DNA of 35,477 nt from Bacteroidota bacterium (GTDB taxonomy: Bacteria > Bacteroidota > Bacteroidia > Chitinophagales > Chitinophagaceae), in contig JABDBX010000012.1 in NCBI GenBank assembly GCA_013288445.1, positions 1 to 35,477 on the forward strand. The letters are read 5' to 3'. The notes under the pieces were generated by a model. That model made no database searches. It was given only the letters and a program-made list of their open reading frames with translations, and was not told the origin of the DNA. Every line of letters begins with the position of its first letter. Position 1 is the stretch's first letter. Positions 28,823 through 35,477 of the stretch are shown here, piece by piece. The position numbers and the translations under genes were made by a program.

Positions 28823-29344
28823 TTATTCGCCCTCTTTCTTTACCTGCGCAAACTCGTTGACGTGGGCCATTGCGTACGCCAGCATTAGTTTTACAGTAGG
28901 CTCATTCAGTTTATTGAACCGCTCGTCTATTATCTCAAATTCTTTAAGCTCGTCATAAAGTTGGGCAAACTCCTCTACTGTTTTCGGCTTGCTGAGCAGT
29001 TCCCGGTTAAGCACAAATACTTTAAGCACATCATCCAGCACCTGCGCCATATCATTGCCCCCTATTTTATAAAGTTGCTCTATCATGGTGGGCAGCAGAC
29101 CTATATATCCATTCTCAATAAACTGGATGAAGCCCCCCTGCCCTACCTGGATACGCACATAATCGAACGTAAGGAGCAATTGCTGGCCGTCCGAAAGGTC
29201 ATCAAGAAAATCGAATGTTTTACGGTGGTAAAGTTCTTCGTGCAGGGGTTGGGTCAGCAGGTCATACAGGTCGTTGATGTCTGCCGACTCATTTGCTTTG
29301 TTTATAGCAGCCATGCTTATTGCCGGTAAGAAATTGCTGTTCAT
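28823..29344 (-). CDS. DMP19-like (DUF4375) protein
   Basis: From the ATG at 29344 the protein has 173 aa; the frame is open to an ATG at 29374. It is soluble and mostly helical. The segment LSDGQQLLLTFDYVRIQVGQGGFIQFIENGYIGLLPTMIEQLYKIGGNDMAQVLDDVLKVF matches the DMP19-type core with its Q-V-x-Q/N-G-G-F-x-Q-F motif and the acidic surface that gave the family (DNA mimics of Neisseria) its name. The C-terminal tail (about 120-173) is acidic and helical. DNA mimicry is established only for the founding member and is not assumed here. It is divergent from the tryptophan dioxygenase gene. Confidence 0.65.
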   Translation of the reverse strand: MNSNFLPAISMAAINKANESADINDLYDLLTQPLHEELYHRKTFDFLDDLSDGQQLLLTFDYVRIQVGQGGFIQFIENGYIGLLPTMIEQLYKIGGNDMAQVLDDVLKVFVLNRELLSKPKTVEEFAQLYDELKEFEIIDERFNKLNEPTVKLMLAYAMAHVNEFAQVKKEGE

Positions 29345-29446
29345 AACCACAGGTTTGTTACAAAAAATGTTCATAAAAATACCGTGCTAACACTACAAAA
29401 CCAACCTTAAGTGACGATTTTCGGATTAAAGCGGTAATTTAACCCC

Positions 29447-30481
29447 ATGGAAAAGAGAGAACGCCCGCCTGTGTACTACAGCGAATACCTGCAACTGAAC
29501 AAGATATTAAACGCACAACAACCCGAAAGCGCAAAAGAAGGCATAAAAGCAGATGATGAAATGCTATTCATCATCATCCACCAGACGTATGAACTTTGGT
29601 TCAAACAGATACTCCATGAGCTGGGCATAGTGAGGAATATTTTCAAGCAGCCGAATATTCATAATAACACCCCTGACATCTATAATAGCGTACACCGGCT
29701 GAAACGCATTTGCGGCATAATGGAAGTTGCCGTAATGCAAATGGGTGTATTGGAAACCATGACGCCACTCGATTTTCTTGATTTCCGCGACCTGCTGCGC
29801 CCTGCATCCGGCTTTCAAAGCATACAATTCAAGATAATTGAGGCAACGCTGGGCCTTAACTATGAGCACCGGTATGGCAAGGCATATTATCTGTCGCAGC
29901 TAACCCCCGAGGATATCGCCAGAGTAAAGCAAGCAGAGGAGGAGCAATCACTGCTTACGCTCCTCAACAACTGGCTGGAACGGATGCCATTTGTGAAGAA
30001 TGAAGCCTACTGGCAAGATCATTCCGGCAGTTCGTTCTGGAACATGTACCGGCAGGCGTATGCCGGCAGCCTCTCCCCTATGGAACAACAGAACCTTACA
30101 ATGTTCGACACACTATTTGTGAATGATGCTGAATACCCCGCAGGCCGTGCTTTCAGCGCAGACGCCAGCAGGAATGCGCTGTTCATAATGTTGTACCGCG
30201 ATCACCCGCTGCTGCAGTTGCCCTATGAACTGCTCACCACACTTTTAGAAATAGACGAATCGCTTTCTATGTGGCGGCACAGGCATATACATATGGTACA
30301 GCGTACCATTGGCAAGCGGGTGGGTACTGGAGGAAGCTCTGGTGCCGAATACCTTCGCGGGGCGGCAGATAGCCATTATGTGTTCAAAGAACTGGCCGAG
30401 CTTACTTCGTTCCTGTTGCCCCGGCACCTGCTGCCGCAACTACCGGAAAAAGTAGTCAATGACCTGAGTTACCATAATTAG
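29447..30481 (+). CDS. kynA: tryptophan 2,3-dioxygenase
   Basis: The protein has 344 aa. It is the heme enzyme that opens the indole ring of L-Trp to N-formylkynurenine, the first step of the kynurenine route, in the cytoplasm as a homotetramer. Landmarks are IIHQTYELWFKQIL with the active-site His H45, DFRDLLRPASGFQS with R114, WRHRHIHMVQRTIG with the proximal heme His H280, and the substrate loop GTGGSSGAEYLR (293-304). Numbers follow this ATG, which lies next to a TAATTTAA-type upstream element. Other kynurenine genes are not in the window. Confidence 0.96.
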   Translation: MEKRERPPVYYSEYLQLNKILNAQQPESAKEGIKADDEMLFIIIHQTYELWFKQILHELGIVRNIFKQPNIHNNTPDIYNSVHRLKRICGIMEVAVMQMGVLETMTPLDFLDFRDLLRPASGFQSIQFKIIEATLGLNYEHRYGKAYYLSQLTPEDIARVKQAEEEQSLLTLLNNWLERMPFVKNEAYWQDHSGSSFWNMYRQAYAGSLSPMEQQNLTMFDTLFVNDAEYPAGRAFSADASRNALFIMLYRDHPLLQLPYELLTTLLEIDESLSMWRHRHIHMVQRTIGKRVGTGGSSGAEYLRGAADSHYVFKELAELTSFLLPRHLLPQLPEKVVNDLSYHN

Positions 30482-30545
30482 AGAAAGTTGGCGTGAAATT
30501 AGTAAGTGCTTCAAAGAGACGTAAGTTTTAATTTGCATAAGAATA

Positions 30546-31304
30546 ATGTTTGCAATAGAGATCAGGGATATACATAAAAAATATAAAGGAGCTATTACGC
30601 CGGCGTTGGATGGCTTTTCTTTTTTCGTGCTTCCAAAAAAAATAGTGGGGCTGCTGGGACCCAATGGCGCGGGTAAAACAACCACTATAAACATACTTTG
30701 CGGACTGGTGAAACCCGATAGCGGTACAGCAATTATATCTGGGATGGATTGCATGAAGGAGATGGATTCCATACGACGGTTCATAGGGCTTGTGCCCCAG
30801 CAGATAGCATTGTTTGAAAGCCTTACCGCAAACGAAAACCTCCTGTACATCGGTCGGCTTTATGGGTTGGAAAGCAATATGCTTGCCAACCGTATCAGGT
30901 ATCTGCTGGAACGCTTTGGATTAGACAAACATGCCGACAAACGAATAAAAGCATACAGCGGCGGTATGAAGCGCAGGGCAAATATCATTGCATCCCTGCT
31001 CCATGAGCCCGACCTGCTGGTGCTCGATGAGCCAACCGCCGGGGTGGACGTGCAGTCGAGAGCCATGATCCTGGAGTTCATGAAAGAATACAAGAACCAG
31101 GGCAAAACTATATTGTACACATCGCACCTGATGGACGAGGCCGAGCAGGTTTGTGACGATGTGGTGATAGTAGATGAGGGAAAATTTGTAATAAACGGGG
31201 CGCCAAAAGACCTGATAAAAAGCACCACCAATTGCAAACGATTGGAGGATGTGTTCCTGCATTATACCGGGCGTGTGGTAAGGGACACCCCAACCGATGA
31301 ATAG
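30546..31304 (+). CDS. ABC transporter ATP-binding protein
   Basis: The protein has 252 aa. It powers a membrane exporter. The Walker A motif is GPNGAGKTT (38-46). The Q-loop lies near LVPQQ (82-86), the signature YSGGMKRR is at 137-144 and Walker B LLVLDEPTAGVD at 157-168. The H-loop is in YTSHLMDE (191-198). It lies 12 bp upstream of an ABC-2 type permease gene with the same orientation, so they form one unit. The cargo is unknown; family members often export drugs, lipids or polysaccharides. Its closest architecture is the CcmA/DrrA-like class. Confidence 0.93.
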   Translation: MFAIEIRDIHKKYKGAITPALDGFSFFVLPKKIVGLLGPNGAGKTTTINILCGLVKPDSGTAIISGMDCMKEMDSIRRFIGLVPQQIALFESLTANENLLYIGRLYGLESNMLANRIRYLLERFGLDKHADKRIKAYSGGMKRRANIIASLLHEPDLLVLDEPTAGVDVQSRAMILEFMKEYKNQGKTILYTSHLMDEAEQVCDDVVIVDEGKFVINGAPKDLIKSTTNCKRLEDVFLHYTGRVVRDTPTDE

Positions 31305-31316
31305 ACGGACCTGACA

Positions 31317-32618
31317 ATGAGAAAAATATTAGCGACAATAATAAAAGAATGGCAACTGATGCGGCGCGATATGTCGGGTTTGCTGCTGCTGCTGGTGATG
31401 CCGGTGGCGCTCATCATCGTGATGGCGCTGATAGAAGACGCGCCATTCAGGGATTACCAGGAACTAAAGTTCGATCTGCTGCTGGCCGATAATGACCAGG
31501 GCAGCCTGGCACGGCAAATAACCGATGGCCTGAAACACAGCAAAAACTTTCACATCATTGACAGCCTCAATGGCCAGCCCATGACAGAGGCACAACTGAA
31601 ACAACTGCTCAGTGAGGGCAAGTACAAGATAGGCATAACACTGCCTGCCGGTATTACCGCTGAGGCTGTAAATTCTGCCAACATAGTGGTAAACAATATC
31701 TCCCAAAAAATAGGCATGAGCCCCACTATGCCCGCGCGTGAGCTGCGCCCACAGATGTTCGTTCATGTATTTTTCGATCCAGTCTCAAAGCCTGCTTTCC
31801 GCGCCACGATCACCACTGCGCTTGATAAATACATTACCTATTCATGCACCAATATCCTCATGCAGCGCCTTTCCATGCTTAGCAATGGAGCCAGCGCTGC
31901 CACTGACGCCAATATGGACGATATGAAAAAGATAATGCAGGGAATAGGCGTAAAGGAAGAGCCGCTCAATAACCGGGGAAAGGAAACAATGCACATCAAT
32001 TCCGTTCAGCACAATGTGCCTGCATGGGCCATATTCGGTATGTTCTTCATCTGCATCCCTATAGCCGGGCATATCATTAAGGAGCGGGAAGACGGGAGTG
32101 CGCTGCGCATCGGGCTTATCCCTAATGCCGGCGGCTATGTGGTGATGGGTAAGATCATATTTTACAGCCTCATCTGTATGCTGCAATTTATGTGTATGCT
32201 GTGTGTAGGGCTCTGGGCCATGCCGCTATTTGGCTTACCGGCATTGTATCCCGGGCTGCACTCCTGGCTGCTATTGCCGGTATCGCTTTGTATAGGTTTT
32301 GCGGCAACTGCTTACGGCATTTTTGCAGGCACCGTGTTTAAAACCATTACCCAGGCATTGCCTTATGGCTCCGTGTCCATCATCATTCTCTCGGCCATTG
32401 GCGGTATATGGGTGCCTATAGAAATATTGCCGCACAGTATGCAGCTTATGGCCCTCGCTTCGCCGCTTCACTGGTCGCTGGAGGCCGTGAACCAGGTAAT
32501 ACTCCGCGATGGAAATATCCAGTCTATAGCATTGCCGCTGCTGATACTGATAGCTACAGGCGGTGCATTATGGGGCATCAGTGCGTTAATAAACAACCGA
32601 AAGTATAAGAATTTGTAG
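31317..32618 (+). CDS. ABC-2 type transporter permease
   Basis: The protein has 433 aa. A first transmembrane helix (about 18-38, LLLLLVMPVALIIVMALI) is followed by an extracytoplasmic domain of about 190 residues. Five more helices lie in the C-terminal half (roughly 235-260, 278-305, 315-340, 345-370, 400-425). This layout (one TM, long loop, five TMs) matches the ABC-2/DrrB-YhhJ type exporters. The conserved PIEILPHSMQLMALASPLHWSLEAVNQVILR (about 365-395) is present. The ATG is at 31317, 12 bp after the ATPase stop. With the ATPase it forms a two-gene exporter; no membrane-fusion protein gene is adjacent. Substrate unknown. Confidence 0.92.
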   Translation: MRKILATIIKEWQLMRRDMSGLLLLLVMPVALIIVMALIEDAPFRDYQELKFDLLLADNDQGSLARQITDGLKHSKNFHIIDSLNGQPMTEAQLKQLLSEGKYKIGITLPAGITAEAVNSANIVVNNISQKIGMSPTMPARELRPQMFVHVFFDPVSKPAFRATITTALDKYITYSCTNILMQRLSMLSNGASAATDANMDDMKKIMQGIGVKEEPLNNRGKETMHINSVQHNVPAWAIFGMFFICIPIAGHIIKEREDGSALRIGLIPNAGGYVVMGKIIFYSLICMLQFMCMLCVGLWAMPLFGLPALYPGLHSWLLLPVSLCIGFAATAYGIFAGTVFKTITQALPYGSVSIIILSAIGGIWVPIEILPHSMQLMALASPLHWSLEAVNQVILRDGNIQSIALPLLILIATGGALWGISALINNRKYKNL

Positions 32619-32705
32619 GGCCTATCCGCAATGTCCTAACTTAAATGAGAAGCTATACTGCAAATGGGATGCTTTAGAGCATTTTGCCGGATCGGTATGC
32701 GTCCT

Positions 32706-32917
32706 GCGCGAGTTCGATGGGCGATGCCCATCGCTATTAGATTACACCCTTGCAGGCAATGTCATTAAGTTAAGAGATCATCCCAGTAAACGTAGTTCGA
32801 TACCTTCGGCATCGTCACTCATTTTGTATCCGGTTTTCTATAAACGTTAGATGCCTTCAGCATCGCCCAGCGCGATTCTTTTCTTAACTTAATGACATTG
32901 CCTTGCAGGGCTGCCCG
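32706..32917. repeat. GGGCGATGCCC repeat family, copy 3, split by a MITE
   Basis: The left half (to 32756) and the right half (from 32901) join at the duplicated CCTTGCAGG to give a continuous copy of the family, ending GGGCTGCCCG. This gap (32619-33044) holds no gene I can support. Confidence 0.75.
32757..32900. mobile_element. 144-bp MITE, copy B, with 9-bp target duplication
   Basis: It is the reverse complement of the MITE at 2034-2177 with no difference I can find over 144 bp. The direct repeat CCTTGCAGG flanks it on both sides (32748-32756 and 32901-32909). Identity between copies 30 kb apart indicates recent movement or gene conversion. No transposase that would move it is in the window. 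Confidence 0.88.
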
Positions 32918-33044
32918 CCATTTCAAAAATGCACAAAATTATGCCGTGCAAAGTATAATGTTAGTAATGCGGTGAGTACCGCTCCTTCAGCAGTCAGACC
33001 ACATTACGTTTTGGATGACAACCCTTAATCAAATGACTTTGTGG

Positions 33045-33545
33045 CTATCCGTTTCCCCGGCAAAGCTGTATCATCTTCAGTGCGGTAACTGCGGCTTCCT
33101 CGCCTTTGTGGCCATGCTCCCCACCCAGGCGTTCCCATGCCTGATCTTCGTTGTCCAGCGTCAGCACACCGAAAATAACAGGTATTGGCAAGGTCATATT
33201 TAGCTGCAAAATGCCATCTGTCACGGCCCGGCACACATAATCGAAATGGGGCGTACCACCCCGTATCACTGCGCCGAATGCAATAATGGCTTCGGGCTTC
33301 ACTTGTTTGTCTTTATGCTTTTCCCAAACCTGCCTGCAACCAAAAGGCAACTCGAAACAACCCGGCACCCGCACATTATCCGTAATATCGCCCGTAAAAC
33401 GGTGAATGATGCCTTCGCAGCCATTTACCAGCTCACGTACTATCTTGTCATTCCATTCGGTATGTACTATAGCTACCCTTGCCAGCTTTAATTGTTCCAG
33501 CATATGGGTATCAGATAATGAAAAGCTATTCTTCGATTGCGCCAT
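33045..33545 (-). CDS. ribH: 6,7-dimethyl-8-ribityllumazine synthase
   Basis: The protein has 166 aa. It condenses 5-amino-6-ribitylamino-uracil with 3,4-dihydroxy-2-butanone 4-phosphate, the last but one step of riboflavin synthesis. Family motifs are visible: RVAIVHTEWND near the N-terminus, VRVPGCFELPFGCRQV (58-73), AFGAVIRGGTPHFDYVC with the catalytic His H100, and PVIFGVLTLDNEDQAWERLGG (122-142). A good Shine-Dalgarno-like AAAGGAG (33553-33559 on the plus coordinates) precedes the ATG by 7 bp, unusual in this window. A TATCTTTA element about 22 bp upstream could be the -7 box. It appears to be a single-gene unit. Confidence 0.95.
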   Translation of the reverse strand: MAQSKNSFSLSDTHMLEQLKLARVAIVHTEWNDKIVRELVNGCEGIIHRFTGDITDNVRVPGCFELPFGCRQVWEKHKDKQVKPEAIIAFGAVIRGGTPHFDYVCRAVTDGILQLNMTLPIPVIFGVLTLDNEDQAWERLGGEHGHKGEEAAVTALKMIQLCRGNG

Positions 33546-33552
33546 AAAAAGT

Positions 33553-33574
33553 CTCCTTTGCGGCTATAAAGATA
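33553..33574 (-). promoter_or_regulatory. ribH Shine-Dalgarno and -7-like element
   Basis: On the minus strand TATCTTTA (33567-33574) is followed by AAAGGAG (33553-33559), 7 bp before the ATG. It is the clearest Shine-Dalgarno sequence in the window. Confidence 0.45.
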
Positions 33575-33617
33575 GCAGGGATTGGAATCTTCAACAAATA
33601 TCATCACCTCGCTACTT

Positions 33618-34031
33618 CTATTCCGTTTTCACCATGTCCGGGAAAAATTCTTTTAGCTTTTCCTGCGATAAAGACTTGGGTATATAACCAGAGACTAATG
33701 GGTTACTGCCCGCCTTTTCTTTGTCGCTTGGGTTTACAGAAGACGACAACATAAATATCTTTATCCGGCCTTTCACCACTTCAGGGAAACCTTCGATCAT
33801 ATCCAGCACTTCCCAGCCATTCAACGGCATATTGATATCCAGAAAAAGAACCGCATCATTGGCATCGTCACCGGAATAGGTATTGAGCATAAATTCAAGC
33901 CCATCGGTGGGTTCTGTAAATGCATTTACAATTGCTTCGTCAATGGTCAATTGTATGATCCGGTTGCAGACCATATTATTGATCGGGTCATCGTCAATGA
34001 TTATAAAATCAGGAAGTCGCCTTTTTTTCAC
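33618..34031 (-). CDS. single-domain response regulator
   Basis: The protein has 137 aa and only a receiver domain. The acidic pocket is IIIDDDP (D13-D15), the phosphorylation site is D65 in LFLDINMPLNGWEV, the switch Ser is in IFMLSSS (about 96-97), and the conserved Lys is K119 in YIPKSLS. With no output domain it probably acts through protein contacts or a phosphorelay. It lies 24 bp downstream of the PAS histidine kinase gene in the same orientation, so the kinase is the likely partner. The order kinase then regulator suggests one transcript. Confidence 0.9.
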   Translation of the reverse strand: MKKRRLPDFIIIDDDPINNMVCNRIIQLTIDEAIVNAFTEPTDGLEFMLNTYSGDDANDAVLFLDINMPLNGWEVLDMIEGFPEVVKGRIKIFMLSSSVNPSDKEKAGSNPLVSGYIPKSLSQEKLKEFFPDMVKTE

Positions 34032-34055
34032 AACATGGTCGTTTAGCTATGATTT

Positions 34056-35477
34056 CTAAAATGATATTCTGAATTCAGTTCCGTTATTTACTTCGCTGGC
34101 AATATGAATAGCGCCCCCAAGCGTTTGCACCTGCGTCTTTACCATAAAGAGCCCCATTCCTTTTCCCTCGGCCGATGTATGGAAGCGCTTGTACAATCCA
34201 AAAACTTCATGGCCATTTTTCTGAAGGTCTATCCCAAGGCAATTATCCTTAAAGACGAGTTCCGTTTTTTCTTCATTACGGGCGCTTGTAATTTCAATAA
34301 CGGGCGGAATACCCGGTCTCCTGTATTTAATGCTATTGGCAATGAGATTGAAAAAAATGCTGTAGATGTAGCTTTTTATAGTAAGCATTTCGTCGGCGGC
34401 GCTAAAGTCGCTTTCAACTATTACCTTTTCCAGTCTGATGACATTATCGATACTCAGCAAAATGTCACTTAAAATACTGGAAAATTTCACCTCTTCCCGC
34501 CGCTCGGTGATACCCTGCTTTATCTGCAAAATATAGTTCAGATCCAAAATAACTTCGTCCAATTTTTTCACAGAACCCGACAAACCTTCCATGAGTTCTA
34601 TTTCATCTTCCTTTTTAAGACCGGGGAGCATCGCAACCTCTGCTATGCCCATAATGTTGGCGACCGGCGCCCGCAAATTATGGGATACAATGTAAGAAAA
34701 CTGCTCCAGGTCTTTGCTCCGCTGTACTATATCTGCGATTATTTTCCCGCGTTCAGCTTCCGCATTTTTCTGTTCGGTAATATCCATTGCAATCCCCAAC
34801 ACGGCCTTTTCGTTCGTACCTGGTATCGTGAACGGAACTTTTACGGTGTAAAATAAGCGTACGTTACCACTATGATCTGTAAAAACAAACTCCGGTATTG
34901 TTTTAGTTTCACCCGATGAGATCACTTCCCGGTCTTGCTGCAACACGTGATCAGCCTCATCTTTTACTGGCATCATCTCACGAACCGACCTGTCAATGAA
35001 TGCCTGTGGAGACAGCCCGTATAAAGATGCAAACGCTTTATTTACAAAAACAAACTTCCCGGAATAATCCTTCACAAAAATACTTTGGGGAATAAGATCC
35101 ATGATCATCCCCAGGTTTGTCTCAGATTGGTTGAGCGCCATTTCCACCTCTTTCATGTCCGTAACATCATGGACTATACCATATAGCGCAATAGGCTTGC
35201 CGTCATCACTGAATTCAATATGGGCCTCGGAAAAAACCTGCTTTACTGTACCATCTTTTCGTAAGATACGGTGATGAAAAGCCGAACCTCTAAATGCCTT
35301 TTCAGCCTCCTTAGTTACGCCCAGTACGTATTCCAGGTCATCAGGATGAATAAAGGACACCCACGACTGATACGACTGGATGTTGTCTTCCGGTGAAAGT
35401 CCATATATTTTACACGTTTCTTCCGACCATATAGCCACTCCGGTAGAGAAGCTTAGTTCCCAGCTACCTAAGTGAGC
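34056..35477 (-). CDS. PAS-domain sensor histidine kinase, 5' end missing
   Basis: The frame is open to the window edge (AHLGSWELSFSTGVAIWSEETCKIYGL is encoded by the last bases), so the N-terminus lies outside. Visible domains: a PAS fold with SFIHPDDLEYV and a PAC segment (DGTVKQVFSEAHIEFS...YGIVHDVTDMK), a second PAS (MDLIPQSIFVKDYSGKFVFVNKAFASLYGL) with its PAC, then a His-containing dimerisation helix with SHNLRAPVANIMG (phosphoacceptor His). The C-terminal ATPase domain shows an N-box-like FFNLIANSIKYR, VFKDNCLGIDL (G1) and KGMGLFMVKTQV (G2). It probably phosphorylates the adjacent response regulator. No transmembrane helix is seen in the part present; the input signal is unknown. Confidence 0.92.
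   Translation of the reverse strand, partial: AHLGSWELSFSTGVAIWSEETCKIYGLSPEDNIQSYQSWVSFIHPDDLEYVLGVTKEAEKAFRGSAFHHRILRKDGTVKQVFSEAHIEFSDDGKPIALYGIVHDVTDMKEVEMALNQSETNLGMIMDLIPQSIFVKDYSGKFVFVNKAFASLYGLSPQAFIDRSVREMMPVKDEADHVLQQDREVISSGETKTIPEFVFTDHSGNVRLFYTVKVPFTIPGTNEKAVLGIAMDITEQKNAEAERGKIIADIVQRSKDLEQFSYIVSHNLRAPVANIMGIAEVAMLPGLKKEDEIELMEGLSGSVKKLDEVILDLNYILQIKQGITERREEVKFSSILSDILLSIDNVIRLEKVIVESDFSAADEMLTIKSYIYSIFFNLIANSIKYRRPGIPPVIEITSARNEEKTELVFKDNCLGIDLQKNGHEVFGLYKRFHTSAEGKGMGLFMVKTQVQTLGGAIHIASEVNNGTEFRISF

Overview
The window looks like chromosomal DNA of a Bacteroidota bacterium, most likely of the Chitinophagaceae/Sphingobacteriia type. The evidence is several promoters matching the Bacteroidota form (TAnnTTTG, sometimes with TTG 18-19 bp upstream), few Shine-Dalgarno sites, a secreted SBBP-repeat protein with a type IX secretion (T9SS) C-terminal signal, a carboxypeptidase-like regulatory-domain protein, and many palindromic intergenic repeats. 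Taxonomy is inferred from gene content only. I recognised no rRNA, tRNA or CRISPR array.

Layout: (1) 1-3.0 kb: a DHH-family phosphoesterase cut by the window edge, ndk, a 600-bp repeat-rich gap with a strong terminator and a MITE, and a secreted regulatory-domain protein. (2) 3.2-5.3 kb: two cold-shock-domain proteins, three small proteins and an orphan DUF433 antitoxin-like gene. (3) 5.4-10.1 kb: a TPR-adenylate cyclase, a tandem-repeat block, a small unknown gene, a membrane fatty-acid desaturase and a DUF6629-like membrane protein. (4) 10.5-12.4 kb: a dapD-mscS operon. (5) 12.6-14.1 kb: an AT-rich two-gene cassette (unknown small protein plus DUF6575-like protein), the best candidate here for an undescribed system. 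(6) 14.2-17.3 kb: sugar or cell-surface modification genes (acyltransferase 3, NeuD/PglD-like acetyltransferase, DegT aminotransferase). (7) 17.4-19.6 kb: mntH and a divergent DtxR/MntR regulator with a candidate operator between them. (8) 19.7-25.7 kb: a PEBP-like protein, argS, the T9SS SBBP protein and a small membrane protein. (9) 25.7-28.8 kb: an RNA m5C methyltransferase whose 3' end was hit by a complete ISKra4-like insertion sequence (19-bp inverted ends, 8-bp target duplication), followed by a vapBC-like module. (10) 28.8-35.5 kb: a DMP19-like protein, tryptophan 2,3-dioxygenase, a two-gene ABC-2 exporter, ribH, and a response regulator with a PAS histidine kinase cut by the window end.

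The most distinctive feature is the density of non-coding repeats. Two 144-bp MITE copies, identical as I read them, lie 30 kb apart in opposite orientation, each with its own 9-10 bp target duplication. A second terminal-inverted-repeat family sits on the stop codons of ndk and of the cyclase gene, and its two arms co-vary within each copy. Other elements are a BIME-like paired-hairpin unit, a 43-45 bp tandem array, a GGGCGATGCCC family that served as a MITE target, and AATTCCA tracts, one of which lies inside a coding sequence. Repeat and site boundaries were read by eye.
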